Shown: positions 1 to 6,913, counted from the first letter of the stretch. The stretch: DNA of 20,747 nucleotides from SZUA-592 sp041556555 (GCA_041556555.1 JBFFIE010000037.1:1-20747); one strand, 5' to 3'. A program made the numbers and translations. The notes: generated by a model not told the origin, from the sequence alone.

Positions 1-69
1 GCGTGAGATGACCGGGTAGATGTAATGCAATCCCAGCCGGTCACGGCGGTGATCAGTGACAGTCAGCAT
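1..69 (-). CDS. Radical SAM protein, N-terminal fragment (cut by window edge)
   Basis: An ATG at 69-67 on the minus strand opens a frame that stays open to the window edge and gives 23 residues starting MLTVTDHRRDRLGLHYIYPV. From memory, this resembles the extreme N-terminus of a proteobacterial radical SAM family (COG0731-like), in which a Y(V/I)YPV(V/I)SR segment precedes the CxxxCxxC cluster. The cluster itself would lie outside the window, so the assignment rests on a short similarity only. It follows nrdJb on the same strand after about 120 bp. The upstream sequence shows no strong Shine-Dalgarno. It could be an unrelated gene; the reading frame is more certain than the function. Confidence 0.45.
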   Translation of the reverse strand, partial: MLTVTDHRRDRLGLHYIYPVISR

Positions 70-189
70 AGGAACCACTCAAGCTCCGGTGGCCAGTGCG
101 TGTATAAACTATTCTTTCATGAAAACGGTACAGGCATTGCCGGGTAATATTTCCAATCGCATTTTTGCTGTACTCATGCAATAGGCGGG

Positions 190-894
190 TTAATTGCACT
201 TCGATTCGCCGCAATTCAGGCAGGTCAGGCAGTTATCCATCATAATCATCGCCTTGGTCAGGCATTTTTTACACAACAATGCACTTTCCGGGAAATCATC
301 TGTTGCGGTATTTCCGGCGCCCGGGGATTGTTTTTCATACTCGGCACGTTTTTCCTGGACCATTTTTTTCTGCCTCTCGTCGAGCCGGTCACTTTTCAGG
401 AGGCCAATCATAACGAGATGGCTTTCCAGCACGTCGCCAATCTCGGCCACCAGGGAGGACATGAACCGACCGCCCTTCTTGAAATAGCCTCCGTGCGGAT
501 CAAATACGGAACGGAGTTCTTCCGCCAGAAATGTCACATCCCCGCCTTTTCTGAATACAGCGGAAATGATTCTTGTCAGGGCAACAATCCACTGGAAATG
601 GTCCATATTTTTTGAATTGATGAATATTTCAAATGGTCGTCGTAATTCATTTTTTGTGCCCGGGTTCAGGGTGATATCGTTGATCGTTACATACAGGGCA
701 TGTTCAGACAGCGGGGTTTTAATCTTGTAGGTTGTCCCATGTAGCATCTGGGGCCGTTCCAGTTTTTCGTGCATCTGGACAACATTGTCCCCGCTATCCT
801 GTGTTGTAGCCGTTTCACCGACGGATGCAGGCGTTTTATCATTACCTTTGACAACACTGCAATTTACGATTTTTTTGTCTATTTTAATTGACAT
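190..894 (-). CDS. nrdJb: NrdJb: small subunit/C-terminal part of split class II ribonucleotide reductase (TSCPD-type)
   Basis: 234 aa. Residues about 53-160 match the C-terminal domain of B12-dependent ribonucleotide reductases (motifs HALYVTINDI, LRRPFEIFINSKNMDHFQW, AVFRKGGDVTFLAEEL, FDPHGGYF). The last 30 residues are a Cys-rich tail: CKKC, then CLTCLNCGESKC. In this family such a tail carries the redox Cys pair that re-reduces the active site and/or a zinc ribbon. The first 50 residues are polar and poorly conserved, a likely linker. It starts 9 bp after the nrdJa stop with AAGGTG about 5 nt before the ATG, so the two are co-translated from one mRNA. Together with NrdJa it rebuilds a full-length enzyme that is one chain in many bacteria. 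The split layout is known from Pseudomonas aeruginosa. No sign of damage. Confidence 0.85.
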   Translation of the reverse strand: MSIKIDKKIVNCSVVKGNDKTPASVGETATTQDSGDNVVQMHEKLERPQMLHGTTYKIKTPLSEHALYVTINDITLNPGTKNELRRPFEIFINSKNMDHFQWIVALTRIISAVFRKGGDVTFLAEELRSVFDPHGGYFKKGGRFMSSLVAEIGDVLESHLVMIGLLKSDRLDERQKKMVQEKRAEYEKQSPGAGNTATDDFPESALLCKKCLTKAMIMMDNCLTCLNCGESKCN

Positions 895-903
895 CTAACA
901 CCT

Positions 904-3054
904 TCAGTATTTTCCGTAATAGCCTTCTTTCAGTGCATCATACAGATTGGCCGCCGTATGCTCCTCACCATCGTATTCGATAATTTCATTCCCTTTGACC
1001 GTAATGACTTCACCATCGTCCAGCGTGAATTGATAGAGTGTATTTTCAAGATTTTCTTCCTTGACCATCACACCCTGGAAAACTTCCGGATTAAAGCGGA
1101 AAGTAGTACAACCTTTTAACCCTTTATCGTGGGCATAAAGATAAATGTTCTTGAAATCAGCAAACGGAATATCCGCTGGAACATTGGTTGTCTTGGAAAT
1201 GGATGAGTCTATCCATTTCTGTGCTGCTGCCTGGATATCGGCATGCTGTTTTGGCGCTATATCATCTGTTGTCACAAAATATTCCGGCAGCCTGTTATCC
1301 GGATCATCTGCATAAGGCGATGCATCTGGATTGACAAGAGTGCGGTAGGCCAGCAGTTCGAAAGAATAGACGTCCATCTTTTCCTTGGATTTCTTGCCTG
1401 TACGGATAACATTCCTGGAATATTGGTGCGAGAAGGTCGGCTCGATACCATTGCTTACGTTATTGCCCAGGGATAATGAAATCGTGCCGGTGGGCGCAAT
1501 CGAGCTGTGATGTGTAAAGCGTGATCCTGACTCCGCCATTTCCTCAATCAGTTCCGGCGCAACTTCAGCGATCCGTTGCATGTAACGGCTGTAACGGGAA
1601 TGCAATACCTTGCCTTTCACAATGTCACCTTCCCTGTATCCGTCTTTTCCCAGTTCCGGTCTGATCTGCAACATGTCTTTTGTGATGCAGAAGGTTTCTT
1701 CCATGATGGGCGCAGGACCTTTTTCTTTTGCAAGCTCCACCCCGGTTTCCCAGCCGATCAGTGCCAGTTCACGGCTGATTTTCTCGGTAAATTCCACTGA
1801 CGCGGGGGATCCATACTTGATACGCAACATGGCGAGCGCCGAACCCAGTCCGAGGAAACCCATACCGTGACGGCGTTTCCTGATAATTTCATTACGTTGC
1901 ATTTCAAGCGGCAGACCATTGATTTCAACTACATTGTCCAGCATCCGGGTAAAGGTTTTTACCACACGCCGGTATGTATCCCAGTCAAATTCAGCCTTAG
2001 CGGAGAAAGGCTCGAGAACGAATTTTGCGAGATTAACGGACCCTAGCAAACATGCACCATAAGGAGGAAGTGGCTGTTCGCCACAAGGATTGGTCGCGCG
2101 GATCGCTTCGCAGTACCAGTTATTGTTGAGTTCATTCACCCGATCGATCAGGATAAAACCGGGTTCGGCGTAATCGTAGGTAGACTGCATGATTTCATCC
2201 CACAACTCGCGTGCAGAGACGGACTTGTAAATCCGGCATGCCACCTCGCCCTTGTCATTTACGATGTAATCACGTTCAATTGGCCACGCACGCCAGACAA
2301 TTTTTTCCGTGTCTGTCAATTTGATTTTTTCTTTCTGCAATTCCTGACTGGTTACCGGAAATGCCAATGGCCAGCAGGCGTCATTCTTGACGGCATGTAT
2401 GAAGGCTTCAGTGATTAACAAGGAAAAATTGAATTGACGCAAGCGCCCGTCTTCACGTTTTGCCCGAATGAAATCGAGCACATCCGGATGACTGATATCA
2501 AAGGTGGCCATCTGCGCACCACGGCGTCCTCCCGCGGAGGAAACGGTAAAACACATCCTGTCGTATATGTCCATGAAAGACAGCGGGCCTGATGTATGCG
2601 CACCGGCGCCGGAAACATAAGCATCCCTGGGCCGCAAGGTGGAAAATTCATAACCGATTCCGCAACCATACTTGAGTGTTGATCCCGCTTCATGAAGTTT
2701 GCCGAGAATATCATCAAGGGAATCATGGATTGTGCCTGAAACAGTACAATTTATGGTGGAGGTGGCATGTTTATAATCGGTTGCCCCGGCATTGGAAATG
2801 ATGCGGCCCGCAGGCATAGCACCATGTTGTAGCGCCCACAAAAATTCCTGATGCCAGTATTCCCGTTTTTCTTCTGTCTCCTCGATATCCGCAAGTACAC
2901 GGGCAACCCGCTGCCAGGTATCTTTTATGGAGTGATCGACGGGCAGGCCATTATTATCCTTCAGGCGGTATTTTTGATCCCAGATGTCCAGCGATGTGGG
3001 CTGTAAGGGGATCTCGAGCGATCCCGGGGCATCATTGATATCGGCGATTTTCAA
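904..3054 (-). CDS. nrdJa: NrdJa: adenosylcobalamin-dependent (class II) ribonucleotide reductase, catalytic subunit
   Basis: 716 aa. Reduces ribonucleotides to deoxyribonucleotides with an adenosylcobalamin-derived thiyl radical, independent of oxygen. Visible landmarks: NCTVSGT near residue 100 (first redox Cys), CGIGYEFSTLRPRDA, the finger-loop NPCGEQPLPPYGACLLGSVN near residue 320 (radical Cys with neighbouring Asn and Glu), and APTGTISLSLGNNVSNGIEP near residue 520 (phosphate-binding loop). The C-terminal domain is missing from this chain and is supplied by the next gene, nrdJb. The start is a TTG: the frame has a TAA six codons upstream and no earlier ATG or GTG, and CAGG lies about 10 nt before the TTG. 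Cobalamin supply genes are not in view; a CbiM-like permease lies 8 kb away but is not evidently linked. An FNR box sits upstream. Confidence 0.95.
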   Translation of the reverse strand: MKIADINDAPGSLEIPLQPTSLDIWDQKYRLKDNNGLPVDHSIKDTWQRVARVLADIEETEEKREYWHQEFLWALQHGAMPAGRIISNAGATDYKHATSTINCTVSGTIHDSLDDILGKLHEAGSTLKYGCGIGYEFSTLRPRDAYVSGAGAHTSGPLSFMDIYDRMCFTVSSAGGRRGAQMATFDISHPDVLDFIRAKREDGRLRQFNFSLLITEAFIHAVKNDACWPLAFPVTSQELQKEKIKLTDTEKIVWRAWPIERDYIVNDKGEVACRIYKSVSARELWDEIMQSTYDYAEPGFILIDRVNELNNNWYCEAIRATNPCGEQPLPPYGACLLGSVNLAKFVLEPFSAKAEFDWDTYRRVVKTFTRMLDNVVEINGLPLEMQRNEIIRKRRHGMGFLGLGSALAMLRIKYGSPASVEFTEKISRELALIGWETGVELAKEKGPAPIMEETFCITKDMLQIRPELGKDGYREGDIVKGKVLHSRYSRYMQRIAEVAPELIEEMAESGSRFTHHSSIAPTGTISLSLGNNVSNGIEPTFSHQYSRNVIRTGKKSKEKMDVYSFELLAYRTLVNPDASPYADDPDNRLPEYFVTTDDIAPKQHADIQAAAQKWIDSSISKTTNVPADIPFADFKNIYLYAHDKGLKGCTTFRFNPEVFQGVMVKEENLENTLYQFTLDDGEVITVKGNEIIEYDGEEHTAANLYDALKEGYYGKY

Positions 3055-3084
3055 TCCGGTTATGCCTGTTTATCTCTGGACAAG

Positions 3085-3128
3085 CTATTAAACCACACTA
3101 CCATTGCTAATAATTTGATATATATCAA
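3085..3128 (-). promoter_or_regulatory. FNR/Anr-type promoter of nrdJab
   Basis: TTGATATATATCAA at 3115-3128 is a perfect FNR/Anr half-site pair (TTGAT-N4-ATCAA). On the minus strand TTTAAT at 3092-3087 is a 5/6 match to a -10 box. A start near 3080 would put the FNR box centre at about -41.5, the class II activator position, with a leader of about 26 nt before the TTG. This predicts induction of the B12 reductase at low oxygen. The transcription start is inferred, not seen. Confidence 0.75.
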
Positions 3129-3228
3129 GGACTATATCCGGCGGCTTCCGCAATCGGGCAAACAGGCCGGGACAGGGCTATACACAGGGGTATGACAATA
3201 TCCTGCCAAGGGCCGGTGGGGTTACGCG

Positions 3229-3247
3229 GGACAGGCTCGCCCTGTCC
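3229..3247. repeat. Intergenic hairpin in the 3055-3396 gap
   Basis: The 342-bp gap upstream of nrdJa holds, from left to right, the FNR promoter, a GC-rich stretch and the AT-rich repeat A. In the GC-rich part, GGACAGG (3229-3235) and CCTGTCC (3241-3247) form a perfect 7-bp stem with a 5-nt loop. No T-tract follows on either strand, so it is not a standard terminator. It may be a REP-like element. No convincing coding sequence was seen in this gap. Confidence 0.45.
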
Positions 3248-3290
3248 ACAGGAGACGAAGCCATAATAGCCAGGGGGATGGCGGCAGCAA

Positions 3291-3350
3291 TGACATTTGA
3301 TCTCAATGATCTAATTTAACTAAAATCAATCGATACTGACCCCTTGATTT
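3291..3350. repeat. Intergenic repeat, copy A (left border of cassette island)
   Basis: The 45-bp core 3298-3342 matches 5191-5235 at 42 of 45 positions in the same orientation. Flanking TGACATT and TTGATTT are also shared, with small indels. The core starts with an inverted repeat (TTGATC-N5-GATC, one mismatch here) and ends with AAATCAATCGATACTGACCC. Shorter copies occur at 5737-5757 (inverted) and 7451-7462. It lies just upstream of the channel gene and may hold its promoter. It looks like a miniature non-coding mobile or REP-type repeat; no transposase is present here. Confidence 0.8.
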
Positions 3351-3396
3351 ATTAGCTGTAATCAAGATTATTATCTCTTTCGTATTGGCATAAACA

Positions 3397-3885
3397 ATGA
3401 GAAAAACAAAGCAACATACGCGATTAAAGAGATTTATTAAGGATATCGCTGTCCATACGCCATTTACAAGAATGGTACTTTTATTATTCATACTGTGGTT
3501 AGTATTTTCCACTGGCGTGTACCTGGCAGAACGGAGTGTTGATGAAGCGTCTGTCAGTTCGTATGGTGAGGCGCTATATTGGGGGGTAGCCGCATTCTCC
3601 ACCGCAGGAATCGCTGATACGCCTGTATCCAGTACTGCTCAGTTCATTGGCGGTCTTTGGATTATTATTGGTTCAGTATTGTTTTTCGGAACCATCGTAG
3701 CAACTGTTACAACCTATTTTATGAGGCCAATGCAGCGCCCTCACAAAAAGATAATCGATACAATTGAGTACAACCTTGAGCAGTTAAATGACCTGTCTAT
3801 CGACGAGCTCGATTTATTGAAGGACACAGTTGACACGTTGATCGTTCATGTTGAACACTTGAAGGAAAAACAATCAAAGAAATAG
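3397..3885 (+). CDS. Two-TM ion channel (Ion_trans_2-like) with atypical selectivity filter; cassette gene
   Basis: 162 aa. A basic N-terminus is followed by TM1 (about residues 24-45), a re-entrant pore helix and filter (about 58-76), TM2 (about 83-109), and a charged C-terminal region (117-160) that looks like a coiled coil. This is the architecture of tetrameric KcsA-like potassium channels. The filter reads STAGIADTP (residues 68-76), where K+ channels have TVGYGD. The Thr, Gly and Asp frame is kept, but Val, Tyr and the second Gly are changed, so ion selectivity cannot be predicted. The start has no strong Shine-Dalgarno, which is common for first genes of cassettes. It is followed within 6 bp by an attC-like site. 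The protein is probably in the inner membrane, but its role is unknown. Confidence 0.8.
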   Translation: MRKTKQHTRLKRFIKDIAVHTPFTRMVLLLFILWLVFSTGVYLAERSVDEASVSSYGEALYWGVAAFSTAGIADTPVSSTAQFIGGLWIIIGSVLFFGTIVATVTTYFMRPMQRPHKKIIDTIEYNLEQLNDLSIDELDLLKDTVDTLIVHVEHLKEKQSKK

Positions 3886-3890
3886 TCAAA

Positions 3891-3959
3891 ATCTAACAAT
3901 CAGGTCAACAGAGACGCTTTGCACAAACGCGCTCGCGCTTGTTATCTGAAGCGTTAGCC
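3891..3959 (+). other. attC-like integron recombination site 1
   Basis: Starts with ATCTAAC (fits RYYYAAC) at 3891-3897 and ends with GTTAGCC (one mismatch to GTTRRRY) at 3953-3959. The arms are imperfectly complementary (ATCAGGTCAACA near the left, its partner TGTTATCTGAAG near the right), as expected of a single-strand folded attC. It lies 6 bp after the channel stop codon. Length 69 bp, within the usual attC range. Confidence 0.65.
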
Positions 3960-3991
3960 CGCCACATAAGACGGCGGCAGGAGGTTAAAAC

Positions 3992-4621
3992 GTGAACACG
4001 TGTGGGAAAATCTTTCAGGCAGGCATGGTACTTGCGTTCACGGCTATGCTACTGGTGCCAAGTTCAGTCGTTGCCCATTGTGACGGAATGGATGGCCCTG
4101 TCATCAATGCTGCAAGGAAAGCTCTCTCGAATGAAGATGTGAACCTTGTACTCATATGGATCCAGAAGGAGGACGAACCGGAGATCAGGCAGGCCTTTAA
4201 TCGTACTCTGCAAGTGAGAAGACTTAGTGCCGAGGCGCAGGAGTTAGCGGATAGGTATTTCTTTGAGACGCTTGTTCGGATACATCGGGCTGGAGAAGGT
4301 GCTCCCTATACGGGCCTGAAACCGGCGGGCCGCGACCTTGGGCCAGCAATCCCGCTTGCCGACGTAGCATTGTCCGAGGGAAACGTCGAAAATTTGGTCA
4401 CACTCATTACTCATGAGATGCGAAATGGCATTACCGAGAGGTTCAACCACGCACTCATGGCACACGAGTATTCGCCTGAGGATGTTGAAGCCGGACGTGA
4501 GTATGTGCTTGAATACGTAACGTTCATTCATTATATCGAGCGAGCATATGAGGCCACGACTCAACCTGTTGGCGGTCATTACCCAGAGAATCAACACGCT
4601 GAGGAGAGAGATAACCAATAA
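3992..4621 (+). CDS. DUF6448 family secreted protein; cassette gene
   Basis: 209 aa. The start is a GTG with a strong AGGAGG at 3979-3984, 7 nt upstream. A signal peptide is clear (positive start, hydrophobic core, likely cleavage after VVA near residue 28). The mature part begins HCDGMDGPVI and includes RYFFETLVRIHRAGEGAPYT and FIHYIERAYEA. From memory this pattern fits DUF6448, whose members are small exported His-rich proteins of unknown function. Several conserved His residues (HCDGMDG, HRAGEG, THE, HALMAHE, FIHY) suggest metal binding, but that is inference. It lies between attC sites 1 and 2 as a complete cassette. Length is normal for the family and there is no sign of decay. Confidence 0.8.
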   Translation: MNTCGKIFQAGMVLAFTAMLLVPSSVVAHCDGMDGPVINAARKALSNEDVNLVLIWIQKEDEPEIRQAFNRTLQVRRLSAEAQELADRYFFETLVRIHRAGEGAPYTGLKPAGRDLGPAIPLADVALSEGNVENLVTLITHEMRNGITERFNHALMAHEYSPEDVEAGREYVLEYVTFIHYIERAYEATTQPVGGHYPENQHAEERDNQ

Positions 4622-4640
4622 GAAATGCCTCTAGTTGGCG

Positions 4641-4714
4641 GCCTAACAAGGCGCTCAAACGGGACCCAAAACCGCTTCGCGGATTTCTGCGATCCCTTAA
4701 CTTAATCGTTAGAT
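4641..4714 (+). other. attC integron recombination site 2
   Basis: A textbook attC: GCCTAAC (RYYYAAC) at 4641-4647, followed by AAGGCGCTCAAACGGGAC, typical of gammaproteobacterial cassette arrays, and ending in GTTAGAT (perfect GTTRRRY) at 4708-4714. GGGA (4661-4664) and TCCC (4693-4696) lie in the paired inner arms, and a CGCTTCGCG hairpin fills the centre. Length 74 bp. This is the site that most firmly identifies the region as cassettes. Confidence 0.88.
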
Positions 4715-4740
4715 ATACGTAAACTTATTAGGAAATAATT

Positions 4741-5070
4741 ATGGCTACACATCACGCATCACCTGCTGAAATCGTTGACTTAGATACCTGGGCAAACGAT
4801 ATACCCAATGAACAAACTAAAGCAATTGTAAAAACAGAAGAAATGGAGCTTGCTCGCCTCGTCATTCCTGCTGGTAAAGAAATTCCAACTCATAAAGTAT
4901 CGGGACCAATTGTTGTTCATTGTATAAACGGGAAAATAGAATTTACTGCAATGGGTACTACACAAATGTTGATTTCTGGTCAATTATTGCATTTATTGCC
5001 AGATGAACCACATTCACTCAAGGCAGTCGAAGACTCGGTTGTTTTACTAACAATAATCTTTAAGGTTTAA
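4741..5070 (+). CDS. Small single-domain cupin protein; cassette gene
   Basis: 109 aa, cytoplasmic, no signal peptide. The fold signature is a conserved beta-barrel: AGKEIPTHKVSGPIVVHCIN (motif 1, with His51 and His60) and LLHLLPDEPHSL (motif 2, with His91). The usual HxH pair of motif 1 is reduced to one His plus a distant one, so metal binding may be altered. Members of this size are often annotated only as cupins; the substrate is unknown. AGGA lies about 7 nt before the ATG. It lies between attC 2 and attC 3, and its base composition is visibly more AT-rich than the preceding cassette, which suggests a different source. It is not obviously linked to the channel or DUF6448 genes beyond being in the same array. 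Confidence 0.8.
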   Translation: MATHHASPAEIVDLDTWANDIPNEQTKAIVKTEEMELARLVIPAGKEIPTHKVSGPIVVHCINGKIEFTAMGTTQMLISGQLLHLLPDEPHSLKAVEDSVVLLTIIFKV

Positions 5071-5072
5071 AT

Positions 5073-5142
5073 CGTTAACAAATAATAAGTGGGGTCAGAT
5101 GAGACTTTTTCTCAAATATTCACTTGTAGTATCTTGTTAGCC
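5073..5142 (+). other. attC-like integron recombination site 3 (weaker)
   Basis: Begins CGTTAAC (imperfect RYYYAAC) just after the cupin stop and ends GTTAGCC at 5136-5142. The arms pair well: TAACAAATAATAAGTG on the left matches the reverse complement of CACTTGTAGTATCTTGTTA on the right, with a few unpaired bases. An inner GAGA/TCTC hairpin is present. Both traits fit a folded attC, although the left core is poor. It could instead be another palindromic repeat. Confidence 0.5.
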
Positions 5143-5177
5143 AGCGAATCGGTGTCAAGTCCTGGACTAGTCAATAG

Positions 5178-5244
5178 TGACATTGTCGATTGATCTCAAT
5201 GATCAAATTTAAATAAAGTCAATCGATACTGACCCTATTGATTT
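5178..5244. repeat. Intergenic repeat, copy B (right border of cassette island)
   Basis: Direct copy of repeat A: core 5191-5235 matches 3298-3342 at 42 of 45 positions. Here the inner palindrome TTGATC-TCAAT-GATCAA (5190-5206) is perfect. The copy ends 4 bp from the uspA stop codon. Its TTGATTT end and TGACATT start are shared with copy A. Confidence 0.8.
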
Positions 5245-5248
5245 GATT

Positions 5249-5680
5249 TTACTTGCGAACGGTCATCACCGGCACCTCCGCATTTCTGATGACACGTTCT
5301 GCGACACTGCCGAGTAACACGTGTGACAGACCGGTTTTCCCCCGCGTGCCCATAACAATCATATCAGCCTGGTTTTCCCTGGCCGACGTAATGATTTCCA
5401 CGTCGGGAACTCCCTCGTAAACCCCGGTAGTAATTTTTACATCCGGTTTTTTAGTCTTCTGGACAAATTCGTTGAGCTTGTCATTGAGTCGTTGCCTGAT
5501 TTCCTCTTCCATGTCTGTGGGGTCTTCATAAACCGCTTCCAGCATAGTAGCGGGTAATTGAAAAACATGGATAACGTGCAAATCAGCGCCAAAACGCTTA
5601 GCCAGATCGGCGGAGATCTGCAGTACCCGCGTAGAAATATCGGAAAAATCCACGGGACAAAGTATTCGTTTATATTCCAT
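5249..5680 (-). CDS. Universal stress protein, UspA family
   Basis: 143 aa, a single Usp domain. The N-terminus MEYKRILCPVDFSD carries the conserved Asp (D11) after beta-1. The ATP-binding signature G-2x-G-9x-G-(S/T) is complete: GTRGKTGLSHVLLGS at residues 111-125. It is therefore expected to be an ATP-binding cytoplasmic Usp that forms dimers. Such proteins help survival under starvation and low oxygen, but the exact target is unknown. It is a single gene on the minus strand, divergent from the radical SAM gene. Copies of the intergenic repeat flank it on both sides: copy B just after the stop and an inverted partial copy upstream at 5737-5757. No FNR box was seen upstream. Confidence 0.92.
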   Translation of the reverse strand: MEYKRILCPVDFSDISTRVLQISADLAKRFGADLHVIHVFQLPATMLEAVYEDPTDMEEEIRQRLNDKLNEFVQKTKKPDVKITTGVYEGVPDVEIITSARENQADMIVMGTRGKTGLSHVLLGSVAERVIRNAEVPVMTVRK

Positions 5681-5736
5681 GAGTACGTTCTTCCTTACAG
5701 GTTGTTATGATGTTATCTGGACAATAAGAATCCAGA

Positions 5737-5757
5737 GGGTCAGTGTCAATTGATTTT
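5737..5757. repeat. Intergenic repeat, partial inverted copy C
   Basis: The reverse complement of this stretch matches the 3' end of repeat A (AAATCAATCGATACTGACCC and the A before it) at 19 of 21 positions. It lies in the uspA promoter region, so uspA is enclosed by inverted copies. The rest of the 5681-5859 gap shows no further clear signal. Confidence 0.6.
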
Positions 5758-5859
5758 GCACTCCACTGCAATCAGTGGGACCAGGTCTTGCAACGCCACA
5801 CATTATTTAACGAGACGTACTAAACTTGAAATATCCCTGTTTCATCAAGCTGACCGCCA

Positions 5860-6867
5860 ATGATCGCCATCAGTCAACCGGTTGAACCGGACCCGCAATA
5901 CCTCCTCGAGGATTACGAACCAGTCTGCCTGCAGACCTGCCTCCGGGGGGAACTGGAAGGACGGGTGGAAGCCGCCCTGAATGAACTCGAGGATTGCTGC
6001 GTTTGCCCGCGCAACTGCCATGTCAACCGCCTGAACGACGACAAGCGGGTCTGCAATACCGGGCGCCATGCCATCGTCAGCAGCGCGTTCCCGCATTTCG
6101 GCGAAGAGGATTGCCTGCGGGGGCGGCACGGGTCCGGCACGATCTTTTTTGGCCTGTGCAACCTGCGTTGCGTGTTTTGCCAGAACTGGGACATTTCGCA
6201 GCAACACTCGGGCCGGGAATGCAACGCCGGTGAGATCGCCGGGCTGATGCTGTTACTGCAGGAACGCGGCTGTCACAACATCAATTTCGTCACGCCCGAA
6301 CACGTCGCCCCGCAGGTCATCGAGGCCATCGCGGCGGCCGTGCCCATGGGACTGCGCCTGCCCATTGTTTACAACACCAGTGCCTATGATTCGATCACTT
6401 CGCTGAAACTGCTCGATGGCCTGGTCGATATTTATATGCCGGATTTCAAGTTCTGGCACCGGGAAAGCGCGAGGCGATATGCCAAGGCCAAGGACTATCC
6501 CGAGCGGGCACGGGAGGCGATCCGGGAAATGCACCGGCAGGTCGGCGTACTGAAGTTCGGGCCGGACGGCCTGGCCCGGCGCGGCGTACTGGTCCGGCAC
6601 CTGGTCATGCCCGGCCAGACCAACGAAGCGGCGGAGATATTCAAGTGGCTGGCGCAGGAGATCTCACCGCAGACATATGTGAATGTTATGGGCCAGTACC
6701 GGCCCGAGCACCACGTGGGCCCGACGGACAAGACCGGCAAGTATGCCGATATCAACCGCACTCCTTATGCCACGGAAATGCAGGCAGCCCGGGACGCCGC
6801 AAGAGATGCCGGACTGACCCGCCTCGACCGGCGGAGCGAGCGGACGGTCCTCGTCCACGCCATGTGA
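5860..6867 (+). CDS. Radical SAM protein, COG1313/PflX-like (PFL-activase-related)
   Basis: 335 aa. The radical SAM cluster CxxxCxxC is at C100, C104 and C107 (GLCNLRCVFCQNWDIS), preceded by an N-terminal Cys group (CCVCPRNC near residues 46-53, then RVCNTG). Further family segments are INFVTPEHVAPQV, YNTSAYDS, LDGLVDIYMPDFKFW and YVNVMGQYRPEHH. These fit the uncharacterised Fe-S proteins of COG1313, called PflX or putative pyruvate formate-lyase activating enzyme. No glycyl radical enzyme gene is adjacent, so the substrate is unknown. The gene is visibly more GC-rich than the cassette island and uspA. It ends 46 bp before a DUF1993 gene on the same strand. It could be cytoplasmic and oxygen-sensitive like its relatives. 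Confidence 0.88.
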   Translation: MIAISQPVEPDPQYLLEDYEPVCLQTCLRGELEGRVEAALNELEDCCVCPRNCHVNRLNDDKRVCNTGRHAIVSSAFPHFGEEDCLRGRHGSGTIFFGLCNLRCVFCQNWDISQQHSGRECNAGEIAGLMLLLQERGCHNINFVTPEHVAPQVIEAIAAAVPMGLRLPIVYNTSAYDSITSLKLLDGLVDIYMPDFKFWHRESARRYAKAKDYPERAREAIREMHRQVGVLKFGPDGLARRGVLVRHLVMPGQTNEAAEIFKWLAQEISPQTYVNVMGQYRPEHHVGPTDKTGKYADINRTPYATEMQAARDAARDAGLTRLDRRSERTVLVHAM

Positions 6868-6913
6868 ACTGTCTTTGTTTATGCCGGCATGATGGTCTGG
6901 TAGCGTGGGGACG

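Larger units (their letters stand above)
3397..5142. mobile_element. Integron gene-cassette array without integrase (three cassettes)
   Basis: Three short plus-strand genes, each followed at once by an attC-like site (3891-3959, 4641-4714, 5073-5142). The middle cassette would be 3954-4708 (755 bp) and the last 4709-5136 (428 bp), taking recombination between G and TT of each GTTRRRY core. The first cassette has a right attC, but its left boundary is not recognisable. No intI gene or attI site is in the window, so this would be a CALIN-type cluster (attC sites lacking an integrase) or an off-site insertion. One gene per cassette, common orientation and little spacer DNA are all typical of cassettes. 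The middle attC is strong; the other two are weaker. Confidence 0.7.

Noticed and set aside
109..177. 22-codon frame between nrdJb and the partial radical SAM gene
   Set aside because: Too short, with no Shine-Dalgarno and no recognisable feature.
4244..4618. Minus-strand frame opposite the DUF6448 gene
   Set aside because: The plus-strand gene has a signal peptide, a strong Shine-Dalgarno and family motifs; the antisense frame has none.
5190..5206. TTGATCTCAATGATCAA as an FNR box
   Set aside because: The half-sites are 7 bp apart rather than 4, and it is the conserved palindrome of the repeat in both copies, so it is part of the repeat.
3300..5240. CRISPR array from the repeated sequence
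   Set aside because: Only two long copies 1.9 kb apart with genes between; no regular spacing.
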